Assembly (NCBI GenBank): GCA_902596775.1
Contig: CACJVE010000004.1
Location: 1-64,000, forward strand
DNA: 64,000 nucleotides
Reading direction: 5' to 3'
Source: an uncultured SAR92 cluster bacterium
GTDB taxonomy: Bacteria > Pseudomonadota > Gammaproteobacteria > Pseudomonadales > Porticoccaceae
A model generated the notes under the pieces. The model had not been told where the DNA came from. It saw only the letters and a list, made by a program, of their open reading frames with translations, and did no database searches. The translations under genes were made by a program, and so were the position numbers. Position 1 is the stretch's first letter; each line of letters starts with the position of its first letter. Positions 1-9,170 of the stretch are shown here, piece after piece.

Positions 1-974
1 TTATAGTCGGTGCCGGTCCCTCAGGGCTATCAGCGGCGATAAGGCTGAAGAAAAAGGATCCAAGTTGTGAAATATGCGTAGTGGAAAAGGGCTCGGAAGT
101 TGGAGCACATATCCTCTCTGGAGCAGTTTTTGATTCTCGAGCCTTGGAAGAACTGATTCCCGAATGGAAAGATCTAGATTCACCTATTAAAACCTCTGTG
201 AAGGGTGATGAATTTTACTTTCTAACAAGCAACAAAAAAGGCTTTCGACTGCCAAACATCTTTATCCCAGGGCCAATGCATAACAAAGGCAATTATATTG
301 TCTCAATGGGTAATGTTTGTCGTTGGTTATCTGAGTATGCTGAGGGTATAGGAATAGATATATTTTGTGGATTTTCAGCATCTGAGGCGCTATTTGACGA
401 GAATGGCGATATTAAGGGAATCGCCACGGGCGATATGGGGATATCTCAAGATGGTGAGCAAAAATCAAGTTATCAACCTGGTATGGAGCTTCATGCCAAG
501 TACACTATTTTTGCCGAAGGTTGCAGAGGGCATCTTGGCAAAATGATCATTAAACATTTTAATCTTGATGCAGATGTTGACCCTCAACATTATGGAATTG
601 GAATTAAGGAAATTTGGCAAATACCAGAGGACCAACATAAAGAAGGGCTTGTCGTTCACAGTCTTGGGTGGCCTTTAGAAGAGAGCAAATGCGGAGGTGG
701 CGCGTTTTTATATCATGCCGAAAATAATCAGGTTTATTTGGGGCTAATTGCTGATTTAAATTATCAAAATCCACATATGAGCCCTTTTGATGAATTCCAG
801 AGATGGAAACATCATCCTCAGATAATAAAATTTTTACGCGGAGGCACAAGAATTTCATATGGTGCTCGTGCCTTAGCGAAAGGAGGTCTAAACTCTCTAC
901 CTGAAATGGCTTTTCCGGGCGGGTTCATTATAGGGTGCGATGCAGGGACAATAACCAAACTGGACAAATGTTAG
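1..974 (+). pseudogene. ETF-ubiquinone oxidoreductase, 5' part only
   Basis: The frame is open from base 3, so the gene starts before the window; the first ATG at 81 is internal. The opening residues form the FAD-binding Rossmann motif (VGAGPSGLSAA), followed by the family's hallmark EVGAHILSGAV and later [14 protein letters not shown] and GCDAG. ETF-QO passes electrons from electron-transfer flavoprotein to ubiquinone at the membrane and is normally about 550 residues, with the 4Fe-4S cluster and the ubiquinone-facing region in the C-terminal half. Here homology stops abruptly after GCDAG near base 947, the reading frame runs ten codons into unrelated sequence and ends. The 4Fe-4S cysteines are therefore missing. 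The very next bases, in another frame, encode the C-terminal half of EtfB. The product cannot be a working ETF-QO if the join is real; an assembly error is possible. Confidence 0.85.
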
Positions 975-1330
975 CCGCTTTGATGGGAATAGGGCAGGCT
1001 ACTTTTGCTTCCGAAATTATTTTTGATGAAAAGGATCTTAAAGTAACTAGAGAAGTGGATGGAGGTCTGCAAACTTTGGGACTAAAAACTCCAGCAGTTG
1101 TAACAGCGGATCTAAGATTGAATGAACCAAGATACGCTTCTCTGCCGAATATAATGAAAGCTAAGAAAAAACCTATTGATATCATTTCAATTGCTGATTT
1201 AGGAGTTGATGCTGAGAATCGGGTCCAATTGATTGGAGTAGAACTGCCACCGGAGCGGAAGGCGGGTATAAAAGTAGATGATGTGGCACAACTGGTTGAC
1301 AAACTTAAAAACGAGGCGAAGGTAATTTAA
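945..1330 (+). pseudogene. etfB: EtfB (ETF beta subunit), C-terminal half only
   Basis: From base 947 the translation begins with DNNQTGQML, a core EtfB motif normally around residue 125 of a ~250-residue protein, and continues through [10 protein letters not shown], the ETF-beta signature region [26 protein letters not shown], to a normal C-terminus. The first half, which carries much of the AMP-binding and partner-docking surface, is absent. The only in-frame initiator upstream is a GTG at 935 that lies inside the ETF-QO reading frame. The stop codon overlaps the etfA start by one base (TAATG), so the normal etfB-etfA coupling is preserved. This supports an originally intact operon that lost its front part, or a contig misjoin. 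Confidence 0.85.
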
Positions 1331-2259
1331 TGAGCGTTTTAATAATTGCAGAACATGATAATAAAGAATTAAACCAACTAACTCTCAATGCTGTGACGGC
1401 AGCAAGAGAGCTAAGTGACGATATTTCTATGTTTGTTGCAGGTAGCGAATGTCACGATGTGGTTAGTCAGTGTTGTAAAATTGAGGGATTATCGACTGTT
1501 TTGGTGTGTGATTCGCCACATTATGATAATGCTATGGCAGAAAACACGGCTAATCTTTTAGCGTCTGTTGTCGAAGAATTCGATCATATATTAGCCACTT
1601 CTACCACTAGTTCAAAAAATATTATGCCTAGGTTGGCTGCTCATATTGACGTTCAAGCAATATCAGATGTATCTACAATTATAGATGAAAGCACATTTAA
1701 ACGTCCGATTTATGCGGGAAATGTAATTGCTACCATTAAGAGCTCAGATGTAAAAAAAGTTATAACAATTCGAAGTACCGCTTTTGATGCTGCCAAAAAT
1801 GAAGGAGGATCTGCGGAAGTAGTGAATATAGATGCTTTAAGTGATTTGGGCCTCGCCAGTTTCGTCAGCGAGGAGGTAGCGAAATCAGATAGACCAGAAT
1901 TGACTGCCGCAGGTATAGTAATTTCCGGCGGGAGAGGAATGGGGAGCGGTGAGAACTTTACTTTATTAGATGGGATTGCAGACAAGCTTGGTGCTGCGAT
2001 TGGAGCTTCAAGAGCTGCAGTAGATGCTGGTTTTGTTCCAAATGATATGCAGGTGGGCCAAACTGGTAAAATAGTGGCTCCCGATCTTTATATCGCGGTT
2101 GGAATATCGGGCGCTATCCAACACTTGGCAGGAATGAAAGACAGTAAAGTCATTGCAGCAATCAACAAAGATGATGAGGCACCTATATTTTCAGTTGCGG
2201 ACTATGGTTTGGTTGGGGATCTTTTCAAGCAGCTGCCTGAGTTTGAGCAAGCTTTATAG
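1330..2259 (+). CDS. etfA: Electron transfer flavoprotein subunit alpha
   Basis: This is a full-length ETF alpha subunit (309 residues), which with EtfB carries electrons from acyl-CoA dehydrogenases to ETF-QO. The N-terminal half is the nucleotide-binding-like domain I. The C-terminal FAD domain is clear: SGGRGMGSGENF, then GAAIGASRAAVDAGF, QVGQTGKIVAP, and the ETF-alpha signature around LYIAVGISGAIQHLAGM, followed by INKDDEAPIFSVADYG. The start ATG overlaps the upstream etfB stop, implying translational coupling. As the upstream partner is only a half gene in this sequence, EtfA would be an orphan unless another etfB exists elsewhere. The gene itself shows no damage. Confidence 0.95.
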   Translation: MSVLIIAEHDNKELNQLTLNAVTAARELSDDISMFVAGSECHDVVSQCCKIEGLSTVLVCDSPHYDNAMAENTANLLASVVEEFDHILATSTTSSKNIMPRLAAHIDVQAISDVSTIIDESTFKRPIYAGNVIATIKSSDVKKVITIRSTAFDAAKNEGGSAEVVNIDALSDLGLASFVSEEVAKSDRPELTAAGIVISGGRGMGSGENFTLLDGIADKLGAAIGASRAAVDAGFVPNDMQVGQTGKIVAPDLYIAVGISGAIQHLAGMKDSKVIAAINKDDEAPIFSVADYGLVGDLFKQLPEFEQAL

Positions 2260-2268
2260 TCAGTAACA

Positions 2269-2574
2269 TTAAAGTTGGTCATAAATGTCTAACCAATAGT
2301 AAAAGGGTGAGTCATTACTATTAATCTCGTCTGTAATGACTTGATTATCAGAAAATTGCATGGACGTTTGCTCGAATTCTTTCTCTGGTCCAATGTAGAA
2401 GTTTAAAAATAAGGCGCAGCAAAGCAATAGCAGGCAAGGAGTAGCAATACTTGGTTTCTTGCTCTGCAGGTTCTGTAGCGCTAACTTTCTAGATTGCGCT
2501 AAACGAAATTGGTCCTCAGATGGAGTACTAGACTCAATCTTTTGTAAATCTTCGATAATTTTATTATTCATCAT
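2269..2574 (-). CDS. Small single-pass membrane protein, candidate anti-sigma partner
   Basis: This is a 101-residue protein with a charged N-terminal half of about 40 residues, one hydrophobic segment near residues 43-60 (CLLLLCCALFLNFYIG), and a short acidic tail. I do not recognise a family. Its start overlaps the end of the upstream ECF sigma gene by 11 bases, so the two are co-translated. Size, topology (cytoplasmic N-terminus, one membrane span) and position directly after an ECF sigma gene are what is expected for a membrane anti-sigma factor or a DUF3619-like companion. That role is inferred from context only; no zinc-binding anti-sigma motif is visible. Confidence 0.6.
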   Translation of the reverse strand: MMNNKIIEDLQKIESSTPSEDQFRLAQSRKLALQNLQSKKPSIATPCLLLLCCALFLNFYIGPEKEFEQTSMQFSDNQVITDEINSNDSPFYYWLDIYDQL

Positions 2575-3190
2575 AGATACCTTTTAGTAATTCTCTGAGT
2601 TTCTCATTTGCTCTTGATAAATGTGTTTTGACGCTACCTTCGCTACAACTCATTGCCAAAGCTGTTTCGCGTGTTGAGAATCCCTCCCAGTAGCGAAACA
2701 TGAAAGCTTGTTGTTGTCGTCTAGGTAAAATGGATAATGCGGCTTTTACTGATGAGCTTCTTTCGTTTATTTCGAGTAATTTTCGAGGGTTATTGATTGA
2801 TTGCTCAGGCGAATTAATCGCGTGACTCTCTGTCTCTAAATATTCCTCATCTGAGCTACGAGTAATAAAAATCTTGTTTAAAAGTGCCTTTTTCCGATAA
2901 TAATCGTTCAATTTATTTCTTAAGATAGTATAAAAAAGAGGCTTCCACTGATGCGCTGGATTATGTCTGTACTTTTCTACTAATTTACACATTGAATTTT
3001 GGACTATATCATGAGCGTCATCTTTATTCCTGCAGCTAATAACACAGATGTTAAAAGCTCTAATAGAAACATCTTTCAAGAAATCATCGATTTTTGTGTA
3101 TTTGACCTCAGAGTTCGAACTATCTTCGAGGGAGGATAAAGCGGGAGCCGATTGATCTTCGGATTTTCTTTTTATGTTAATTTCTCCCAC
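2564..3190 (-). CDS. ECF-type RNA polymerase sigma factor
   Basis: This is a 208-residue sigma-70 family protein. Region 2 is visible around residues 35-95 (RNKDDAHDIVQNSM followed by WKPLFYTILRNKLNDYYRK, the core-binding and -10 recognition part). Region 4 is near residues 155-205 (LPRRQQQAFMFRYWEG, then a helix-turn-helix ending CSEGSVKTHLSRA), which would bind the -35 element. The wording of region 4 resembles gammaproteobacterial and betaproteobacterial sigma factors that sit with DUF3619/DUF3106 genes. It lies between a small secreted protein and a small membrane protein, overlapping both ends, so all three are probably one operon. The signal it responds to cannot be read from sequence. 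Confidence 0.88.
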   Translation of the reverse strand: MGEINIKRKSEDQSAPALSSLEDSSNSEVKYTKIDDFLKDVSIRAFNICVISCRNKDDAHDIVQNSMCKLVEKYRHNPAHQWKPLFYTILRNKLNDYYRKKALLNKIFITRSSDEEYLETESHAINSPEQSINNPRKLLEINERSSSVKAALSILPRRQQQAFMFRYWEGFSTRETALAMSCSEGSVKTHLSRANEKLRELLKGIYDE

Positions 3191-3503
3191 TATCCGGACC
3201 CCTGATTAAAAGAACCGGTTGCGCATTATATTTATGGTTCTTTTTCGGTTGACTTATTATTAACGCGGAAGTGGAGATAATCTTCTTTGGCGATGAAGAT
3301 TCTACCTTGACTCTCTCTTTTACTTTCAAGGTGTCGCCTAGAGTGATGTCGGTCAATGAACCTTTTGCGTTGTTACTGGACATCTTGATAACGTTAGGGG
3401 CTTCATCTGATGTATTTTTAGAGCTGACAGTCTCCGCTAAGGAAAATGAAGCAACTAAAGAAATAGATACTAAAACAAGTAATTTTATTAAGCATTTGTG
3501 CAT
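3177..3503 (-). CDS. Small secreted protein of unknown function upstream of sigma factor
   Basis: I chose the internal ATG giving MHKCLIKLLVLVSISLVASFSLAE, a clear signal peptide with likely cleavage near ALA-type residues at about position 22. The longer reading frame adds 21 residues that overlap xthA and would bury the signal. The mature part is about 85 residues, rich in Ser, Lys and Thr and ending with LLIRGPDSGRN. No domain is recognised. The 3' end overlaps the sigma-factor start by 14 bases. It may be a periplasmic sensor or an effector of the sigma/anti-sigma pair, but nothing in the sequence proves that. Confidence 0.55.
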   Translation of the reverse strand: MHKCLIKLLVLVSISLVASFSLAETVSSKNTSDEAPNVIKMSSNNAKGSLTDITLGDTLKVKERVKVESSSPKKIISTSALIISQPKKNHKYNAQPVLLIRGPDSGRN

Positions 3504-3541
3504 ATATATTCTCTTAAACGGCTTTAGAGGCAAAAAGTTGA

Positions 3542-4369
3542 CTAAGATAATTCGAAATCTGCCCAAACGGGGCAGTGATCTGAGGGCTTCTCAAGACCTC
3601 GCGCCTCGACATCAATACCTGCATCTATCATTCTAGGTAAGAGAGATTGAGAAGATAAGATTAAATCAATTCTCAAACCTCTTTTAGGGTCTTGGTCAAA
3701 TCCCCGGCTTCTATAATCAAACCAACTATATTCGAGATCATTGCAATGCAAGTGTCTATATGTGTCAAATAAAGGAAAAGACATTATTGAATCTAACCAA
3801 GTTCGCTCTTCAGGCAAAAAGCAACATATTCCCCGTTGTAACCAACGCTTCATGTTATCTGGGCCTATCCCAACGTCAATGTTTTTAGGCGCAACATTCA
3901 TATCTCCCATCACTACCACGTAATCATTCTGTTTGAGGTTATCTCTCATATACATTCCGAGATCTGAATAAAACTTCTCTTTTGCGGGAAATTTCGTAGG
4001 ATGCGATCGGCTCTCGCCTTGAGGGAAATAACCGTTTATTACGTGAATGGTCTCAGAGCCATATTGATAATGCCCATGAATAATTCTTTTTTGAGATTCG
4101 CTACCATCAGTTGGGAATCCTTTTATCACATTTATTGGAGAGGTTTTACTCAACAAAGCTACTCCGTAATGACCCTTTTGACCAAAGTAGGATACTTCAT
4201 AACCCATTTCTGTGATGGCCTGAATTGGAAACTCTTCATCGCTAACCTTAATCTCCTGCAGACCAACAATTGTCGGAGAATGTTTCTCTAAAATAATCTC
4301 AAGTTGATTTAATCTAGATCGGATTCCATTCACATTAAAAGACATAGTTCTAATTCGATCATTTTTCAT
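3542..4369 (-). CDS. xthA: Exodeoxyribonuclease III
   Basis: This 275-residue protein belongs to the endonuclease/exonuclease/phosphatase (EEP) fold and matches ExoIII throughout. Visible catalytic elements are the N-terminal SFNVNGIRSR, LQEIK (metal-binding Glu), GHYGVALLSK, the GDMNVAP pair (Asp/Asn), a WFDYRSRGF block, LRIDLIL and the terminal SDHCPVWADF with the catalytic Asp-His. It repairs abasic sites and trims 3' ends in base-excision repair. The start used lies a few residues before the canonical motif. It follows prc on the same strand with a 17-bp gap, so readthrough from prc is possible. Confidence 0.94.
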   Translation of the reverse strand: MKNDRIRTMSFNVNGIRSRLNQLEIILEKHSPTIVGLQEIKVSDEEFPIQAITEMGYEVSYFGQKGHYGVALLSKTSPINVIKGFPTDGSESQKRIIHGHYQYGSETIHVINGYFPQGESRSHPTKFPAKEKFYSDLGMYMRDNLKQNDYVVVMGDMNVAPKNIDVGIGPDNMKRWLQRGICCFLPEERTWLDSIMSFPLFDTYRHLHCNDLEYSWFDYRSRGFDQDPKRGLRIDLILSSQSLLPRMIDAGIDVEARGLEKPSDHCPVWADFELS

Positions 4370-4386
4370 TATTTTATTCCTATAGC

Positions 4387-6525
4387 TCAGTTATTTCTTG
4401 CGAGAAAGATCTGGTCCGCTAAAATACGAGCCGATTCAAAAAGTATTGGATCTGTCTCGCTTATTGGTAATTCTGATTCTTCTTCCCCCTCTGAATCCTC
4501 GAGGTAAGCCTGCCACTCATCAATAGTATTGAATGGTTCAAGATTTAAGGCAGTCCTTCGGCTATTTTCAATCACAAAAACTTGCTCATCCCAAGACTCA
4601 GATCTCGCTTTCCTCAGATCTAAATTTAAAGATAAAGTTTTCTCCGCACTCAAATCGCGACTTAGTGCAATTTTATTTATCAAGCTCATCATGTTTGGAT
4701 CAGAATTACGCCGATCTAAGCTCAATTCTCTCAGTTCATCTAATGTATCATCAATAGTATTCCCAGATTTCTGGTAATAGGGTACCCGTGCTATTGTGTC
4801 CCACTCAAGTGCATTATCCTTTTGGCTTTCACCAACCTCATCAATACTAATTATAGAGGGTAGTGAGATATCTGGAACAACTCCTCGACTTTGAGTGCTC
4901 TCCCCAGATACTCGGTAAAATTTTGAGACAGTTTGTTTCATTTGCCCAAGCTTAACTGGCGATATATCTTGAACCGTTCCTTTGCCATAACTTTGAGTGC
5001 CCACTACGATTGCTCTTCTATAGTCTTGAAGTGCTCCAGCAACAATTTCCGACGCGGATGCACTTAGTCTGTCGATTAAAACAAGCAAAGGTTTATCATA
5101 TATCGCTCGTCTCTTCGCTCGATTATTTTTGTATATTCGACCAGACGCGTCTTTGATTTGAACAACAGGCCCATAATTTATGAAAAGATCTGTTAACGAG
5201 GTAGCTTCGAAGAGTGCGCCACCACCGTTTCCTCTGAGATCTAAAACGATTCCATCTACGATATTATTAGCTTTAAACTCGTTTACAATTTTAAAAACAT
5301 CCTTAGAAGTACTTCTATAATTAGGGTCTCTAGCTCTGTAGCCCTCGAAATCCATATAAAATGCGGGGATTTCAATTATACCAATATCAAAATTACCTGA
5401 TGTGTTATTGATGTTTATGATTTGACTCTGCGTAGCGCGATCTTCCAACTTAACAGTGTCACGGACAATAGATATTGTTTTCGTATTTGTTTGTTCGCTG
5501 GAGGAGGGTATATACTCAAGTCTTACAATTGTGTTTTTGGCTCCACGTATTAAGTCTACAACTTCATCAAGTCTCCAACCTATTACATCTACTATGTCGT
5601 CGTTTTGCTGTCCAACTCCGACAATACGATCTTCTGCCTTTAGATCACCCTGCAAATCTGCAGGACCGCCGGGAACAACTCGATTTACCTTCGTATATTC
5701 GTCTTCTGTCGTCAGTTCAGCTCCGATGCCCTCAAGAGATAGAGACATATTTATCTGGAAATTCTCATTAGTTCTCGGGCTAAAATAGCTAGTGTGTGGA
5801 TCAAATAGTGATGCAAACGCGTTTACATATAACTGAAAGACATCTCTGGAATCTCTCTGTGTAATCAGTCTTATCTGGTTCTCATATCGCTTAATAAGTG
5901 TTTCTCTCGCTTCAATCGCTTTCTTCTCCTGATCATTTAAGAATTGTCGAATCATCAAATCAGTAAGACGATTTTCCCAGAATTCATCGCTGGCTTTTTT
6001 CGTGGGGAACCAATCTTTTGAATCTATATCGAATGATATTGTTTGATTGGTGTTGAAGTCGAAAACATGAGCTTCATCTTTTAGTAAAGTAAGATTATAG
6101 GTTAGTCGATCAATATAACGTTTCTTAAAAATATTAAAGATAAAAAAACCTGGTTGAATTTCCCCGATTTTTGCAAAATCATCCAGCTTGGTCGACCATC
6201 TTTGAAATGAAGTTATGTCCTCCTTAAGGAAATAATTTTTACCAGGATCGAGAAACTCTATATATCTAGCCAGGTGATCTTTGGAGAGAGAGTCATTTAA
6301 TACTTGTTTTTTATAATGCCGAGAGAGTAGGCTATTTACTATTTCCTTATATAAAGCACCTTGATCTTTATCAAAGACTACGGGCTCATAAAATATTTGA
6401 GAAGAATCGTGATTTTTGACTGGGTCATCATCAGAAAACACATTTTTGTAAAATGGTGCAATTAAAAAGCTAATAAGCACCGCAACAAAAATTCGGTTTT
6501 TAAAAAGTATAAGAGAACTAAGCAT
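4387..6525 (-). CDS. prc: Tail-specific periplasmic protease (C-terminal processing peptidase)
   Basis: The protein has 712 residues, comparable to E. coli Prc/Tsp (682). An N-terminal hydrophobic segment (residues 10-25) acts as signal or anchor. The Tsp N-terminal domain contains YIEFLDPGKNYFL and SLFDPHTSYFSP; a PDZ domain lies near 265-340 (GIGAEL, VVPGGPAD); the S41 peptidase domain lies near 380-540. The Ser-Lys dyad is visible: S490 in RLSASASEI and K515 in SYGKGTVQ, 25 residues apart as in E. coli. RGNGGG (431-436) forms the oxyanion region. It degrades periplasmic proteins with nonpolar C-termini and tunes peptidoglycan hydrolases. Transcribed alone or with xthA. Confidence 0.94.
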   Translation of the reverse strand: MLSSLILFKNRIFVAVLISFLIAPFYKNVFSDDDPVKNHDSSQIFYEPVVFDKDQGALYKEIVNSLLSRHYKKQVLNDSLSKDHLARYIEFLDPGKNYFLKEDITSFQRWSTKLDDFAKIGEIQPGFFIFNIFKKRYIDRLTYNLTLLKDEAHVFDFNTNQTISFDIDSKDWFPTKKASDEFWENRLTDLMIRQFLNDQEKKAIEARETLIKRYENQIRLITQRDSRDVFQLYVNAFASLFDPHTSYFSPRTNENFQINMSLSLEGIGAELTTEDEYTKVNRVVPGGPADLQGDLKAEDRIVGVGQQNDDIVDVIGWRLDEVVDLIRGAKNTIVRLEYIPSSSEQTNTKTISIVRDTVKLEDRATQSQIININNTSGNFDIGIIEIPAFYMDFEGYRARDPNYRSTSKDVFKIVNEFKANNIVDGIVLDLRGNGGGALFEATSLTDLFINYGPVVQIKDASGRIYKNNRAKRRAIYDKPLLVLIDRLSASASEIVAGALQDYRRAIVVGTQSYGKGTVQDISPVKLGQMKQTVSKFYRVSGESTQSRGVVPDISLPSIISIDEVGESQKDNALEWDTIARVPYYQKSGNTIDDTLDELRELSLDRRNSDPNMMSLINKIALSRDLSAEKTLSLNLDLRKARSESWDEQVFVIENSRRTALNLEPFNTIDEWQAYLEDSEGEEESELPISETDPILFESARILADQIFLARNN

Positions 6526-6640
6526 CGCGATATCAGTGTATCAGATCTTTAATATTAAAAGGGTGGATCATGATCATTAACGCCCAATTGTTAAATCCGA
6601 TAATATTAATTAGTGGAAATAATATATTACTTTTTTTATA

Positions 6641-7942
6641 ATGTGTGTGAGGATGTATACGAGTTTATATATGAAATTTGATCTTTGTCCCGTTTTCGAC
6701 TCATTAGACAAATTCGCAAGATTGCCAATTGGACTTCGAATGCTCGATGAGTATCCTGATACAAAACAGTATATAAACAGTTTATCCGTGAAGATACCAT
6801 CGCTTGTCGATGATGTAATTCAGTCACAATCGTTTCTTAGGAGCTACGGGCGTAAAAGTGAGGCAACTTATCGCTCCTATAGGAATGAGATCGAACGGTT
6901 TCTTCTTTGGTCTTGGAGTCAACAGGAAAAAACTATAAACCAACTAACGCGTCAAGATCTTGAAAGATATTTCGATTTTGCAAAAAAGCCCCCAAAATCA
7001 TGGATTTCAGATTCGGTTCAAACTCGATTTAAATTTTTAAGTGGAGAATATAGGATTAATGAAAAATGGCGACCTTTTGCAATTAAAATAAGTAAATATG
7101 ATAGAAAAAAACAAATAGAAAATAGCTCTTCGCCAAATGTAAGCAAGAGATCTCATGAACTCTCTGGAGAGGCAATGAAAATATGTTTCTCTGCAATATC
7201 CAGTTTCTATGATTATCTGACTTATGAGGGCTATACATTCGGAAATCCTATACCTGCGATAAGGAAACAATCGCCCTATCTTCTAAAAGGCACAACACAA
7301 ACCTCCGTTAAGAGACTATCTAAACTCCAATGGGATTACGTTTTAAGTTGTTGTGAACAGGCTGCTGATCAAGACTCAAAGTATGAAAGAATGCTATTTT
7401 TAGTTGCTCTCTTAAAAAGTCTTTATCTGAGGATTTCTGAATTATCCGTTCGTAAAAATTGGAATCCAATATGGGAACATTTCTGGGTTGATAATGAAGG
7501 AAATCAATGGCTAAAAGTCCTTGGAAAGGGTAATAAAATAAGAGATATTTCGGTTCCAAGCGCCCTCTTCCCCTATATAAAACGTTATGAAGCATATAGA
7601 GCAGGTATTAGTTCAAATTTTTCAGTTAAAGACCCAATTGTCTCCAAAAATCGAGGTTTAGGTGGAATGACATCAAGACAATTAAGAAATATCGTTCAGG
7701 AAGCATTCGACAATACTTATGAGATGATGAAAAAGAAAGGCTATAGAGAGGAATCGATAGCGCTTCAATCTGCAACAACACATTGGTTAAGGCATACTGG
7801 GGCATCTGAAGACATAGCGACTCGTCCATTAAAGCATATGGCGGATGATTTGGGTCACTCAAGTATGGGTACGACTGATCAGGTTTATATTCAATCTGAT
7901 ATGAAAGAGCGCGCTATAACAGGAAAAGATAGAAAAGTTTAA
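6641..7942 (+). CDS. Tyrosine recombinase / phage-type integrase, solitary
   Basis: The C-terminal catalytic domain has the complete tyrosine-recombinase set: R264 (LYLRISELS), a likely K296 (GKGNK), H381-x-x-R384 (THWLRHTG), H406 (DLGHSSM) and the nucleophile Y416 (QVYIQSD). The N-terminal core-binding region (about residues 65-200) contains YRSYRNEIERFLLW and ISSFYDYLTYEG. It cuts and rejoins DNA at specific sites. The start is uncertain: ATG at 6641, 6653 or 6671 are all in frame. No phage genes, integron cassettes or obvious attachment repeats lie beside it, and its neighbours are housekeeping genes, so it is either a domesticated recombinase or the last remnant of an element. Confidence 0.9.
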   Translation: MCVRMYTSLYMKFDLCPVFDSLDKFARLPIGLRMLDEYPDTKQYINSLSVKIPSLVDDVIQSQSFLRSYGRKSEATYRSYRNEIERFLLWSWSQQEKTINQLTRQDLERYFDFAKKPPKSWISDSVQTRFKFLSGEYRINEKWRPFAIKISKYDRKKQIENSSSPNVSKRSHELSGEAMKICFSAISSFYDYLTYEGYTFGNPIPAIRKQSPYLLKGTTQTSVKRLSKLQWDYVLSCCEQAADQDSKYERMLFLVALLKSLYLRISELSVRKNWNPIWEHFWVDNEGNQWLKVLGKGNKIRDISVPSALFPYIKRYEAYRAGISSNFSVKDPIVSKNRGLGGMTSRQLRNIVQEAFDNTYEMMKKKGYREESIALQSATTHWLRHTGASEDIATRPLKHMADDLGHSSMGTTDQVYIQSDMKERAITGKDRKV

Positions 7943-8007
7943 TTTAATCAATATTTTAATGACTATCTTTAACAAACTACTCTAATTCATGCAAGCGCTT
8001 AATGGTC

Positions 8008-9141
8008 TTACAAAAGAAACTGCAAACGTATTGAAGCAGCTTTTCCACTTTCTTTACTGTTTGTGTAATCTGCTTCAATATCAAGCAAATTAAGCATTAA
8101 TTTAAAGTCTTTATTTATATAAAAATTTAAGCCTATAGTCGCTTGTGAGATATCTTGTATTTCGTCGAAATCCCAAGTTGCATTATTTTTAAACACCGCA
8201 TATCTCGCAGTTAACTCAACTGCTCCTGATATTGATGAAGGTTTTACTGAAACGAATCTACCGTCTCTATATCGTCTTTGATCGTTTGTAAGGAAATAGG
8301 ATATTTGAGAATAAAAACTCTCATACTCAAGATCCATCGATCTATCTAATGCTTTGATATCCTGCGTTTGATATTCAGCTTGAAAAGATAAGGCATTAAC
8401 TCCCACCGCAAATTCACCGCCCCACTGCTTTAACGAATCAGTCGCTATTAAAGGCGTATTTAGCAGGTTATACGATGTAAAGACGCCACCATTGGACTTC
8501 AATTCATAATCAGAACCATCTAGCTGCCTCTTTGAATATGATATACCAATATGTGAGACTCCATTGTTGATGATAACGGGGTTATAAGTAAATCTCTGAG
8601 TAAAAGCTAGGCCACCGTCTGAACGTAGCTTGGGTCCTTTTTCAACTTTATAGATCCCAGCGCTCCATGTGTGATAATCGTGTTTTGACATCAGACTCAA
8701 TCCCTGACTCCGCCCTAAAGAAAAAATATTCGAAGTTAAGCTTCTCTCGATAAACAGAGTATTCTTTGAGCTTGTTAGCCGCTCTAAACCGAAAGGCTCC
8801 TTTGATTTTCCAATCTTTATTTCTGCGAAATCCCAACCCTTGTATTCAAGAAACAAGTCCTTTACTAAAACACTTTTATTGTTTTCATTGACGGCTATTT
8901 GAACTTTTGAGGACCAATTATCAGAGAACCCAAAATCAAATGCCAATCTAGCTCTGCGTATATCTAATTTAGAAATTGAGCTATTCGATCGTTCTTTAAA
9001 AATACCATTGAAATTATCACCATCAATATGAACCCTTCCACTCACCGCAAGTGAGTCTAAAAAAGAAATATTTATATCATCGCCAAAGGACATATGACAA
9101 AAAGTGACTGAAATGCATAAAAAGATTCTTCTAGCTACCAT
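8008..9141 (-). CDS. Outer-membrane porin of the OprO/OprP (phosphate-selective) family
   Basis: This is a 377-residue protein with an N-terminal signal peptide ending near FGDD. The N-terminal part contains the family pattern SKLDIRRARLAFDFGFSDNWSSKVQIA followed by the YKGWDFAEIKIGKSKEPFGLERLTSS stretch, and the remainder shows alternating polar/hydrophobic strands ending SIRLQFLL, as expected of a beta-barrel. It forms an anion or phosphate/polyphosphate channel in the outer membrane by family analogy; specificity cannot be read here. Directly upstream on the same strand are remains of VTC (polyphosphate polymerase) and DUF4956 genes, so it may once have been in a phosphate-related operon. 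Confidence 0.82.
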   Translation of the reverse strand: MVARRIFLCISVTFCHMSFGDDINISFLDSLAVSGRVHIDGDNFNGIFKERSNSSISKLDIRRARLAFDFGFSDNWSSKVQIAVNENNKSVLVKDLFLEYKGWDFAEIKIGKSKEPFGLERLTSSKNTLFIERSLTSNIFSLGRSQGLSLMSKHDYHTWSAGIYKVEKGPKLRSDGGLAFTQRFTYNPVIINNGVSHIGISYSKRQLDGSDYELKSNGGVFTSYNLLNTPLIATDSLKQWGGEFAVGVNALSFQAEYQTQDIKALDRSMDLEYESFYSQISYFLTNDQRRYRDGRFVSVKPSSISGAVELTARYAVFKNNATWDFDEIQDISQATIGLNFYINKDFKLMLNLLDIEADYTNSKESGKAASIRLQFLL

Positions 9142-9170
9142 CTTATTAGTGCTCGCTTTGACTGAAAAAT

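Noticed and set aside
928..1302. Minus-strand 124-codon frame over etfB
   Set aside because: Antisense shadow of the clear EtfB C-terminal coding sequence with no motifs or ribosome site of its own.
3271..3636. Plus-strand 121-codon frame
   Set aside because: It is antisense to the signal-peptide protein and to the end of xthA; the minus-strand genes are better supported.
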